A DNA stretch of 36,904 nt. Source: Lachnospiraceae bacterium (lineage in GTDB: Bacteria; Bacillota; Clostridia; Lachnospirales; Lachnospiraceae). Positions 25,746-32,064 of the stretch are shown piece after piece (position 1 is the stretch's first letter; every line of letters begins with the position of its first letter). Both the position numbers and the translations under genes were made by a program. Under the pieces are notes generated by a model that saw nothing but the letters and a program-made list of their open reading frames with translations, had not been told where the DNA came from and made no database searches. The DNA lies in assembly GCA_009774655.1 (NCBI GenBank), contig VSOD01000003.1, positions 1 to 36,904 on the forward strand. Reading direction: 5' to 3'.

Positions 25746-25786
25746 TAAAAAGAACCGGCACATGAATCACTCCATGCATCGGCTCT
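25746..25786 (-). terminator. Hairpin-plus-U-run in the terminase leader (candidate late attenuator)
   Basis: On the minus strand AGAGCCGATGCATG (25786-25773) pairs with CATGTGCCGGTTCT (25764-25751), 13 of 14 pairs including G-U wobbles that exist only in minus-strand RNA, then TTTTTATTTTT. It lies about 27 nt downstream of the likely transcription start of the promoter at 25820-25848 and just before the terminase small subunit. Confidence 0.75.
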
Positions 25787-25819
25787 AAGGCTCTGAAAAA
25801 TTTATCTTCGATTTTTTTC

Positions 25820-25848
25820 ATTATAGCAATCCTGATAAATATTTGCAA
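25820..25848 (-). promoter_or_regulatory. Near-consensus extended -10 promoter ahead of the late operon
   Basis: Minus strand: TTGCAA (25848-25843), a 17-nt spacer, and TATAAT (25825-25820) with TG one base upstream (TGcTATAAT). It overlaps the stop codon of the preceding 127-residue gene. It is the best promoter I can see on the late strand and is followed at once by a terminator hairpin. Confidence 0.75.
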
Positions 25849-26204
25849 CGATTCCTTACAATCCATCTTCTTATTTCCCATGTGATTTTCCAACAAAATC
25901 GTATATCCATACCTGTGCATTTACTAAACACTTTCACAATACGGTATCTGCGTGAGGTCGGATAGTAATATGCCTCTCTTATCTGCTCAAATAATAGATT
26001 CACGGCATCTATAGCTTCGAGTATTTTTTCAGCAAATACATTCCATGCTCTTGCTACTTTGTCAGCAATTTCCCTTAGCAACTTTCTACTGTCTCCAATA
26101 ACCTTTTCTGCATTGTAAAGTTGCCGTTTAAACTCAATGATCGTAATTCCTCTAGCTTCAATCCCAACTCTGTCTTTTTCTTCAAAACAAAGAATCACGC
26201 CCAT
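25821..26204 (-). CDS. Conserved phage protein of unknown function upstream of terminase
   Basis: 127 residues from the ATG at 26204, after GGAGGG; a longer frame from 26324 has no good ribosome site and would overlap the neighbour wholly. The protein has a central helical stretch (EFKRQLYNAEKVIGDSRKLL, WNVFAEKILEAIDAVNLLFE) and a basic, aromatic C-terminus (YYYPTSRRYRIVKVFSKCTG, CWKITWEIRRW). The basic tail hints at nucleic-acid contact. Its place, last before the late promoter, is where many phages encode a late transcription activator, so it is a candidate late regulator; no family is recognised. Confidence 0.65.
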   Translation of the reverse strand: MGVILCFEEKDRVGIEARGITIIEFKRQLYNAEKVIGDSRKLLREIADKVARAWNVFAEKILEAIDAVNLLFEQIREAYYYPTSRRYRIVKVFSKCTGMDIRFCWKITWEIRRWIVRNRCKYLSGLL

Positions 26205-26370
26205 AATCCCTCCTATCCCATTCACAATCTCTATCCAGGAATCTGATACACTCCGGGCAGACAAAGAACTGTTCTGAGATCTCTTTTCCGTCCTTATCAC
26301 GGTCGATAACTTCTTCCTGAACATCTATTTCTATTTCCTTACCGCATTTATCACAAATACAAGTTTTCAC
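26182..26370 (-). CDS. Small zinc-ribbon protein, unknown function
   Basis: 62 residues with two cysteine pairs (CICDKCGKE near the start and CPEC near residue 38), the pattern of a four-cysteine zinc ribbon, then an acidic tail. The start is GTG (26370) with a strong GGAGGGGG site, which decides it. The end overlaps the next gene by 23 bp. One of several tiny Cys-rich proteins in this early/middle cluster. Confidence 0.7.
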   Translation of the reverse strand: MKTCICDKCGKEIEIDVQEEVIDRDKDGKEISEQFFVCPECIRFLDRDCEWDRRDYGRDSLF

Positions 26371-26392
26371 GTTGATCCCCCTCCGTTATATC

Positions 26393-26551
26393 TCAGTTTA
26401 ACCTGTCAAGCGGGCATTCCCCGCCGTCTCTGATTACATCACATAAGCACTCTTCATCTGCAGTGTCTCGATACTTGCAATAATTATCGCATATGTCTTC
26501 TGCGATCTCCTGTAGTATCTGTCTCACTGATTTAATAACACTTCCAGTCAT
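26393..26551 (-). CDS. Small acidic Cys-containing phage protein, unknown function
   Basis: 52 residues from the ATG at 26551, after GGAGGTGAAG. N-terminal helix (VIKSVRQILQEIAEDICDNY), then CxxxxDTADEECLCDVIRDG with three more cysteines near the end, so metal binding is possible. Its leader is one copy of the repeated sequence described at 26558-26876. No family recognised. Confidence 0.6.
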   Translation of the reverse strand: MTGSVIKSVRQILQEIAEDICDNYCKYRDTADEECLCDVIRDGGECPLDRLN

Positions 26552-26571
26552 TCCTTCACCTCCACTAAAGT

Positions 26572-26706
26572 TCAATCTGCTGCAAGACCCTCGCACAATT
26601 CATCCTCGAGTTCGTCCCACTCTTCGTTCTCCATCCACTCCATATACGTTTCCTTTTCAGCCCGCAATATTTCTGCCACTATATGTGCCAATTCTCTCAC
26701 ACTCAT
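26572..26706 (-). CDS. Tiny acidic protein, 44 residues, unknown function
   Basis: ATG at 26706 after GGAGGTATGAA; reads MSVRELAHIVAEILRAEKET then YMEWMENEEWDELEDELCEG to a TGA at 26572. It is strongly acidic in its second half. The ribosome site and stop codon both sit in copies of the repeated leader, which supports it as a real gene. Too short to assign; acidic helical miniproteins of phages often bind and inhibit host proteins, but that is speculation here. Confidence 0.6.
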   Translation of the reverse strand: MSVRELAHIVAEILRAEKETYMEWMENEEWDELEDELCEGLAAD

Positions 26707-26725
26707 TTCATACCTCCACTAAAGT

Positions 26726-26851
26726 TTAAATCATCCCAATTATGCCTAAAAATATATAAGAGCCAACCATAACAAACGCCATCTCGACTACGCCAGCATT
26801 GTACTTTCTTACGATATAAATACCTATTGCTACAGATATTATTGTTCTCAA
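26726..26851 (-). CDS. Tiny membrane protein, 41 residues, TTG start
   Basis: The GGAGG of a repeated leader lies 7 nt before TTG at 26851, which I take as the start since no ATG fits. The peptide is hydrophobic in two blocks (TIISVAIGIYIV and VEMAFVMVGSYIFLGIIGMI) with a short basic/polar turn (RKYNAG), consistent with a two-helix membrane hairpin. The stop lies inside the next repeated leader. Function unknown. Confidence 0.5.
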   Translation of the reverse strand: MRTIISVAIGIYIVRKYNAGVVEMAFVMVGSYIFLGIIGMI

Positions 26852-26876
26852 AATATTACCTCCACTAAAGTTCAAT

Positions 26877-27140
26877 TTATTCTGTATATAGCCTACTTTC
26901 CCACCCACATTTGCGACATTTATAAGCCCAACACCCTATACCATCTGACACCGACGCGTCATATGCCATGGCTTTATCCCGGTTACTCATATATCCTTTC
27001 TGCGTGTAGGGATTGATAATCCTGCCCGAATTAGCATCGTACATTTTTGTCAGCGCTGCCTGCAATATCTCCGTAATTCGCCTGCTCCCACAATTCGGAC
27101 ATAAAATGACCCCACATTCATTTATTACTTCATTACCCAT
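26877..27140 (-). CDS. Zinc-ribbon phage protein, 87 residues
   Basis: From the ATG at 27140 (GAGGTGGAAG upstream; the longer frame's extra residues come from the leader repeat). Two CxxC pairs bracket the protein: CPNCGSRRI near residue 14 and CRKCGW near the end, a classic zinc ribbon with a long insert between. First gene of the small-gene cluster in transcription order after the tRNA. Function unknown; nucleic-acid binding is plausible. Confidence 0.7.
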   Translation of the reverse strand: MGNEVINECGVILCPNCGSRRITEILQAALTKMYDANSGRIINPYTQKGYMSNRDKAMAYDASVSDGIGCWAYKCRKCGWESRLYTE

Positions 27141-27168
27141 CTTCCACCTCTGCTTGAAGTTCAAACTA

Positions 27169-27196
27169 TTGCAAAATTCCCCCGCCGTGTTATAAT
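27169..27196 (+). promoter_or_regulatory. Promoter of the plus-strand tRNA gene
   Basis: TTGCAA (27169-27174), a 16-nt spacer, and TATAAT (27191-27196), ten bases before the tRNA 5' end. This is the only clear plus-strand promoter seen inside the phage. Confidence 0.75.
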
Positions 27197-27205
27197 AAAA
27201 CCCAT

Positions 27206-27279
27206 GGAAGCATAGCTCAGCTGGGATGAGCGCTCGCCTGACTAGCGGGAGGCCAAGGGTTCGAACCCCTTTGCTTCCA
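27206..27279 (+). tRNA. tRNA, anticodon GAC (Val-like), antisense to the phage operon
   Basis: A full 74-nt cloverleaf: perfect 7-bp acceptor stem (GGAAGCA/TGCTTCC), D-stem GCTC/GAGC, anticodon stem CTCGC/GCGGG, loop CTGACTA with anticodon GAC at 27240-27242, 5-nt variable loop, T-arm AAGGG TTCGAAC CCCTT, discriminator A. CCA is not encoded. A run of six Ts follows. Two positions are unusual: T instead of a purine after the anticodon (position 37), and T in place of the conserved A21 before the D-stem closes. It lies on the opposite strand to all other phage genes and has its own promoter. Valine by anticodon only; the odd bases leave identity open. Confidence 0.85.
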
Positions 27280-27290
27280 TTTTTTGTCTC

Positions 27291-27443
27291 TTAAACCTCC
27301 GTGTAACTCATGCACACCTGTCGCACGATCTCATGCCTGAGCGCCTCGCTGACCGGGATCTTATGCTGCGCGCAGTATCTGTCAACATACTTCCTGAACC
27401 GGCTGTTGAACCTGTATTCATTCTTGATATTTTCATCAGTCAT
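27291..27443 (-). CDS. Small helical phage protein, 50 residues
   Basis: ATG at 27443 after AGGGAGGAG. The peptide begins MTDENIKNEYRFNSRFRKYV and continues with CAQHKIPVSEALRHEIVRQV. The pattern of an N-terminal basic strand/helix followed by 'HKIPVSEAL' resembles a small DNA-binding helix-turn-helix or ribbon-helix-helix unit, but I cannot assign it. Start overlaps the previous stop (ATGA). Confidence 0.65.
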   Translation of the reverse strand: MTDENIKNEYRFNSRFRKYVDRYCAQHKIPVSEALRHEIVRQVCMSYTEV

Positions 27444-27586
27444 TCCTGCTCCTCCCTTTCCTGCCGCCCTATGCATCTCTCGATAAAACAGTCATCGCAT
27501 GGCGGTATCTCGCATTCACCATATCTTACAAAAGGACAGGGGTGCTGCATATAGTCTGCTTCTTCTGTGTCGTCATACATTCTCAT
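27440..27586 (-). CDS. Small Cys-rich acidic phage protein, 48 residues
   Basis: ATG at 27586 after AAGGAGG. Reads MRMYDDTEEADYMQHPCPFV and then has CEIPPCDDCFIERC before an acidic end. Five or six cysteines in about 30 residues suggest a zinc- or iron-binding fold. It overlaps the next gene by 4 bp and follows the helicase by 18 bp, so it is part of the recombination operon. Function unknown. Confidence 0.65.
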   Translation of the reverse strand: MRMYDDTEEADYMQHPCPFVRYGECEIPPCDDCFIERCIGRQEREEQE

Positions 27587-27604
27587 CTCTGCGCCTCCTT
27601 CTTT

Positions 27605-29017
27605 CTACGTTTTTGCCTGAATATACTTATCCACCCTTGCCTTGAGTGCCTCCAAAAGTGCCGCCTGACAGTCTCCTTTGCGCCGCAGTGCACTCATGAC
27701 GTCCTCATCTACCGTACCGGCCGCAAGAAGGTGATGTACGTACACCGTATGCTTCTGCCCCTGCCTGTGCAGTCTCGCGTTTGCCTGCTGGTACAGTTCC
27801 AGATTCCAGTTCAGACCGAACCAGATCACGTCGCTGCCTCCTTCCTGCAGGTTCAGACCGTAGGCCACGCTGGCCGGATGGGCCAGCAGGATGTCGATCC
27901 GCCCTGCATTCCAGTCTGCGATATCCGCCGTCCCCTTAAGTTCCCTCACGGCCAGCTTTGTCTTTGCCAGTACCCTGTGTATCCTCTCAAGGTCATGCCG
28001 GAAGTTATAAAACACAAGCGCGTGTTTCCCGCCCAATTCTTCTAACAGTTCCAGAAATCCCTCCAGCTTGTTGTCGTGGATCTGGACCACCTCCCTTTCC
28101 TCTGTCACATGGTCGTCCACCGCAGTCTCTTTCGTGTGATAGACTGCCCCGTTTGCAAGCTGCAGGAGCTTCCCTGAGAGTACGGCGGCGCTCCCCGCGT
28201 CCAACGCCCCGTCCGGCAGTTCCAGGATCTGCTCCCGCTCCATCTCTTCGTAAGCGCGCCGCGCCTTTGCATCCAGCTGAACATAGCGGACGTTATCGAT
28301 CCGGTCAGGCAGGCTCAGGTAATCTTTTGCCGAAAGGCTGATACAGATATCCCTGATCAGCTCCTGTATCTTCTCGTTCGCTCCCGGCAACGGCTCGTAG
28401 GAAAAGATCGTGGTCGCGTTCCGCGACGCCGGAACGAAATAGTTGTTCCGGTATTCCGTCAGTGTCCGTCCGAGCCTCTGTCCGCCATCCAGCAGGTACA
28501 GCTGTGCCCATAAGTCTGTCAGGCCGTTTGGGGAAGGCGTACCGGTCAGTTCCACCAGCCGTCTGATATGCCGGCGGATGTTCTTAAGGGCCCTGAACCG
28601 CTTCGCCTGGTGGCTCTTAAAGCTGCTGGACTCATCAATGACCACCATGTCGAAGGGCCAGTCATTCCGGTAATGGTCCACCAGCCAGGGGACATTCTCC
28701 CGGTTGATCACGAAGATGTTTCCCGGACTGTTCAGCGCCCGGATCCGCTTCTCTTTTGCGCCGAGTACCGGCTGTACCTTAAGCAGCCGCAGGTGGTCCC
28801 ATTTATCCTGTTCCCTGGTCCAGGTATCCTCCGCCACTTTCTTTGGTGCGATCACCAGGCATCTGCTGACAAGGAACCGGTTGAAGATCAGGTCACACAC
28901 TGCAGTCAGCGTGATGACCGTCTTCCCCAGGCCCATGTCCAGAAACAGAGCCAGAGCCTCTTCCTGAATGATGCGGGTGATGCAATAACGCTGGTAATCG
29001 TGCGGCACGAACCTCAC
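27605..29017 (-). CDS. SNF2-like DEAD/DEAH-box helicase/ATPase
   Basis: 470 residues from GTG at 29017, which overlaps the nuclease stop (GTGA) and has GGGAGGAG upstream; longer frames read into the nuclease gene. Motifs: MGLGKT (28-33), VIDES at about 127-131, LTGTPSPN (motif III), VFYNFRHDLERI and ELKGTADI in the second RecA lobe, and motif VI NARLHRQGQ. This is the compact SNF2-type translocase found in many Gram-positive phages next to a VRR-NUC protein. It uses ATP to move along duplex DNA; the partner nuclease suggests a joint role in recombination or branched-DNA processing. Confidence 0.9.
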   Translation of the reverse strand: MRFVPHDYQRYCITRIIQEEALALFLDMGLGKTVITLTAVCDLIFNRFLVSRCLVIAPKKVAEDTWTREQDKWDHLRLLKVQPVLGAKEKRIRALNSPGNIFVINRENVPWLVDHYRNDWPFDMVVIDESSSFKSHQAKRFRALKNIRRHIRRLVELTGTPSPNGLTDLWAQLYLLDGGQRLGRTLTEYRNNYFVPASRNATTIFSYEPLPGANEKIQELIRDICISLSAKDYLSLPDRIDNVRYVQLDAKARRAYEEMEREQILELPDGALDAGSAAVLSGKLLQLANGAVYHTKETAVDDHVTEEREVVQIHDNKLEGFLELLEELGGKHALVFYNFRHDLERIHRVLAKTKLAVRELKGTADIADWNAGRIDILLAHPASVAYGLNLQEGGSDVIWFGLNWNLELYQQANARLHRQGQKHTVYVHHLLAAGTVDEDVMSALRRKGDCQAALLEALKARVDKYIQAKT

Positions 29018-29376
29018 AGCAACACTCCTCCCTTCCTGCCCGGGCGGCGGTTTATCATCTCCTCGAACAGCGGATCCCGCGCGTGGGCCACAGGCGCCTG
29101 CCTCTGCAGCTCGGTTATGACCGCCTCTGCGCACTCTAAGCTGTCTACCACTGCGGTATAGCACCCGAGTCCTTCCAGTTCCTGCCGCCTGAACTGCTGC
29201 AGTTTCCGTGGCGTCTCCCCCGGGCGTTTCAATTCCACGAAGCCGATCCGGCCACCCGGCAGCACCACGATCCTGTCAGGCACACCACTGTTGCCCGGCG
29301 ACACGAACTTGTACGCCTTTCCGCCTGCCTGCTCCACAAGCCTGCAGAATCTCCTCTCCAGTTCACTTTCTTTCAT
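29014..29376 (-). CDS. VRR-NUC domain endonuclease
   Basis: 120 residues from the ATG at 29376 after AGGAGGAAAGGA. PD-(D/E)XK motifs are clear: G31-V-P-D34-R, then E48-L-K50 and the following Gln (Q60). The family includes the FAN1 catalytic domain and many phage Holliday-junction or flap nucleases. It overlaps the helicase start by 4 bp, so the pair is translationally coupled and probably works together on branched DNA during replication or packaging. Confidence 0.9.
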   Translation of the reverse strand: MKESELERRFCRLVEQAGGKAYKFVSPGNSGVPDRIVVLPGGRIGFVELKRPGETPRKLQQFRRQELEGLGCYTAVVDSLECAEAVITELQRQAPVAHARDPLFEEMINRRPGRKGGVLL

Positions 29377-29416
29377 GTCCTTTCCTCCTGTTCCTGCGAC
29401 ATTCTCCATTTTCCCC

Positions 29417-29454
29417 TATATATACCCGTATATAAGGGTACAGGGGTATATATA
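29417..29454. repeat. AT-rich inverted repeat upstream of the nuclease gene
   Basis: TATATATACCC (29417-29427) and GGGTATATATA (29444-29454) form an 11-bp inverted repeat with a 16-nt loop that itself contains GTATATAAGGGTAC. It sits between the VapE gene and the nuclease gene, beside the motif cluster at 29493-29639, and could be an easily melted element or a regulator site. Confidence 0.6.
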
Positions 29455-29492
29455 TCCCTTATTTCCCTTGTATTTTCATTTCATATAGAAGA

Positions 29493-29639
29493 ATGTTTAC
29501 TTGTTTATAAATACCGTTTTGTCCAGTAACTATCAGCCTTTCCGCGTTAACATTTGAATGTTTCCGCCTGTTTGCATGTTGACAGCACCCTTGTCAACAT
29601 CTTCTGCCACGACTGCATGTTTACATACCGGATGTTACC
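29493..29639. other. Cluster of ATGTTTAC-like motifs, candidate replication origin
   Basis: Seven related motifs occur in both orientations: ATGTTTAC (29493), GTTAACATT (29546), AATGTTTCC (29557), ATGTTGACA and TGTCAACAT (29576-29600, a perfect 9-bp inverted repeat with 7-nt spacer), ATGTTTACAT (29617) and ATGTTACC (29632). AACATT/AATGTT also forms a small dyad at 29549-29562. The gap (29377-29620) is the longest non-coding stretch in the phage and directly follows the primase/helicase gene, a common origin position. Origin function is inferred. Confidence 0.45.
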
Positions 29640-32053
29640 TTTATGAATCCTCTCTGGGACCCGTATTCCCCTCCGAACCGCAGCGCGCTCTTTTGCCGCT
29701 CCCAGCCTGGCAGCCTCTCCAGGATGCCGTTGATCTCCTTGGAGTCTGATTTTTTCATACGCGTATACCCCGGCATCTTAAAGCACTCGTTCCAGATCTC
29801 CCAGGCACAGATCCGGTCTCTGTACATCAGCTGGCTCTCATCCGCCTGTTTCTGATCAAAGCCGGAATCAAGCCAGCTGCGCCGTTCATACAGATCTCTC
29901 TTATACCAGTCCCTCGGCACCTTCTTCTCCAGAAACTCTATGATCGCACCCTCCGAGTAGGAAGATTCCCTGTGCTCCTCCTGCGCGCGCTCTGCCATCT
30001 TCTCCGCCGCATCCGAAAGAATCAGCGGTTCTCCCAGCCGATACAATGCAACGGCCTCAGCCCAGATCTGGGGCACCTCTGCAGGCAGATCGTGCCATAT
30101 GTTCTTCCTGCGTCCTTTCCCGGTCAGATCCACCGGCCAGAACCTTCTGTTGCCCGTATAATCCTTTAGGAATTCAGCTTCATTGGTGGTCCCCACGATA
30201 ATGCACTGCCGCAGGTATTTCTCCGTTCTCCTGCCATATGCAGCCCGGTACACATCGTCACATTTGCTCAGGAACTGTTTGACCGTGTTCATCTCGGACT
30301 TTGTCATGCCCGTCAGCTCCCCTGCCTCTATGACCCAATATCCCTGCAGCAGCTCGGCCGCGTCCTTTCCCTCAAAGGTACATAGCGAGTCTGAATACCA
30401 GTCCATCCCCAGATACCGGAAGAAAGTACTCTTCCCGATGCCCTGCGGCCCCGCCAGAATCAGCATGGTATCGAACTTGATACCCGGATGAAATATCCTC
30501 GCTACAGCGCCCACGAGTGTCTTCCGGACGGCTTCCCTTGTATAGGGGCTGTCCTCCACCCCGAAATAGTCGATCAGAAGGCTGTCCACCCGCGGCACGC
30601 CGTCCCATACCTGCGCTGCCAGATAATCCCGCAGCTTATGTACCCTGTGATTCAACGCGTAGACCGCAAAGCCGTCCCCTATTTTCTTCTCGCCGGTGAT
30701 CTGATGAACAGACTCCATGTAGCCCCGTAGCCCTGAATCGTCTGCGTCCTTCCACTGCCGCACGCCACAGGACAGACCCACCGGCTCCCAGGGCAGCGGA
30801 GAGACCGCCATCGGCCTGCCGGACATCTCGTCGTGGTAGATACGGCCTTTCAGTCCCGGGTCGTTCTCCAGAATGACCTGTACATTCTGGACCGTACTGA
30901 GCGGTTTTCCTGTCTTCGGGTGCACCTGCAGCTTCAATACCCAGCTGGCATCTGTCTGCTCCTGCACCGGCGGCGCATTTGAAAAACTCTGCACCGCCGC
31001 CTCGTATCGCTCCTTTGCCATCAGCTCTGCTACTGCAGGCTGTTCGGCAGCGAATTCACACATTTTTTTAAAAGAGGGAAGATTGGCTGCCGGTGTATCC
31101 GGCTTTGCCTCGTCGTCCTCATCCCCGAACAGATGCAGCCTGGTCATGTCAAAGGAATTGACCAGGCGTCCGGAACAGGGATCTGTCGCATGATGGCTGT
31201 AGAGGAACTTTCCGTCTTCATACAGGACCGCCCCTCCTACGGTGCTCCCTTCTATGTAGGTGAAACGCCCCGGATCGGCACATGCCTCATAGGTCCCCGG
31301 TAGGAACTGTTCCATGGCATCTTCTATGGAAAAACACTTACAGAATGCCCCGACGATGCCTTTCTTCTCCAGCGGATCCCCCTGCTTCTTCGCTGACCGG
31401 TCTCGGATCCGCGCCGCACCCGGCACTTCCGGCCACTCTGACACGTCCCGCCAGTCCCGGTAACTGGATAACATCCCTGTTCTTGACAGAAAAGGCTTGT
31501 CTTCATACAGAAATATGTATTGGCTGTCCCTGCTGCAGCTCGGCCAGTACATCAGCCTGACCGGTTCAAAAGTCGTCGGATCAAAGATCTGCATCCCGAT
31601 GAAGCTGGCTGCCTTACGCGCGATCGGCTCATATTCATCTGCTGTGCAGGGCTCGTCCAGTGGTAAGATGATGCGCAGCCGCGGCGCCGCCCCTTCATGC
31701 TTTCTCGTAGAATAGACAGCATAAGCGCATCCCAGGGTCGATATGGTGTTCAGTACCCTCTGCGTGCCGCCCGGCTCGATTGTGTCCGCATCCAGCGTGA
31801 TCAGGTGCCGCTCCCCGGCGTTCTCATTCTTCCTGCGCTGCCCTTTCAATACACCGCCTACAAAGCCGCCTATGTCTTTCAGGGCATCCTGCTCCGGCCT
31901 TGAAAAAGACTTATACTCCTCGAAGCTCTCCTGCGTCCTGACAGGCTGTGACAGCTTTTGTATAAAACCCGACCAGTACAGTTCCTGCCCGGTCCATACG
32001 ATGGACTTCCTGCTGGTCCCCGTGGTGATCTTGATGGTCCTGTCATTGTGCAT
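29621..32053 (-). CDS. VapE-type primase/helicase (virulence-associated E family)
   Basis: 810 residues. The N-terminal 300 look like a divergent primase/polymerase domain (LITLDADTIEPG near 85, AVYSTRKHEGAAPRLRIILP near 112); the C-terminal half is the VapE SF3-like helicase with Walker A GPQGIGKST at about 534, then VIEAGELTGM and a VGTTNEAEFLKDYTGNRRFW block with the arginine-finger-like NRRFWP. Enzymes of this build unwind the origin and lay primers for phage replication. It follows the DNA polymerase by 11 bp with a GGAGGTGGG ribosome site. The candidate origin lies immediately downstream. Confidence 0.9.
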   Translation of the reverse strand: MHNDRTIKITTGTSRKSIVWTGQELYWSGFIQKLSQPVRTQESFEEYKSFSRPEQDALKDIGGFVGGVLKGQRRKNENAGERHLITLDADTIEPGGTQRVLNTISTLGCAYAVYSTRKHEGAAPRLRIILPLDEPCTADEYEPIARKAASFIGMQIFDPTTFEPVRLMYWPSCSRDSQYIFLYEDKPFLSRTGMLSSYRDWRDVSEWPEVPGAARIRDRSAKKQGDPLEKKGIVGAFCKCFSIEDAMEQFLPGTYEACADPGRFTYIEGSTVGGAVLYEDGKFLYSHHATDPCSGRLVNSFDMTRLHLFGDEDDEAKPDTPAANLPSFKKMCEFAAEQPAVAELMAKERYEAAVQSFSNAPPVQEQTDASWVLKLQVHPKTGKPLSTVQNVQVILENDPGLKGRIYHDEMSGRPMAVSPLPWEPVGLSCGVRQWKDADDSGLRGYMESVHQITGEKKIGDGFAVYALNHRVHKLRDYLAAQVWDGVPRVDSLLIDYFGVEDSPYTREAVRKTLVGAVARIFHPGIKFDTMLILAGPQGIGKSTFFRYLGMDWYSDSLCTFEGKDAAELLQGYWVIEAGELTGMTKSEMNTVKQFLSKCDDVYRAAYGRRTEKYLRQCIIVGTTNEAEFLKDYTGNRRFWPVDLTGKGRRKNIWHDLPAEVPQIWAEAVALYRLGEPLILSDAAEKMAERAQEEHRESSYSEGAIIEFLEKKVPRDWYKRDLYERRSWLDSGFDQKQADESQLMYRDRICAWEIWNECFKMPGYTRMKKSDSKEINGILERLPGWERQKSALRFGGEYGSQRGFIKVTSGM

Positions 32054-32064
32054 CAGCCCACCTC

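Larger units (their letters stand above)
26558..26876 (-). repeat. Three-copy repeated leader: stop codon plus Shine-Dalgarno
   Basis: On the minus strand the sequence TTGAACTTTAGTGGAGGT (TTTAAACTTT... in one copy) occurs at 26558-26576, 26712-26730 and 26858-26876, each directly upstream of a tiny gene. A diverged fourth copy, TTGAACTTCAAGCAGAGGT, is at about 27146-27164. In two copies the stop of the upstream gene lies inside the repeat (TGA or TAA), and GGAGG in it serves the next gene. Confidence 0.85.

Noticed and set aside
25723-25920. Possible leader peptide frame running through the promoter and hairpin into the terminase start
   Set aside because: Its plausible inner ATG lies at the end of the -10 box, so it would not be in RNA made from that promoter, and it has no ribosome site.
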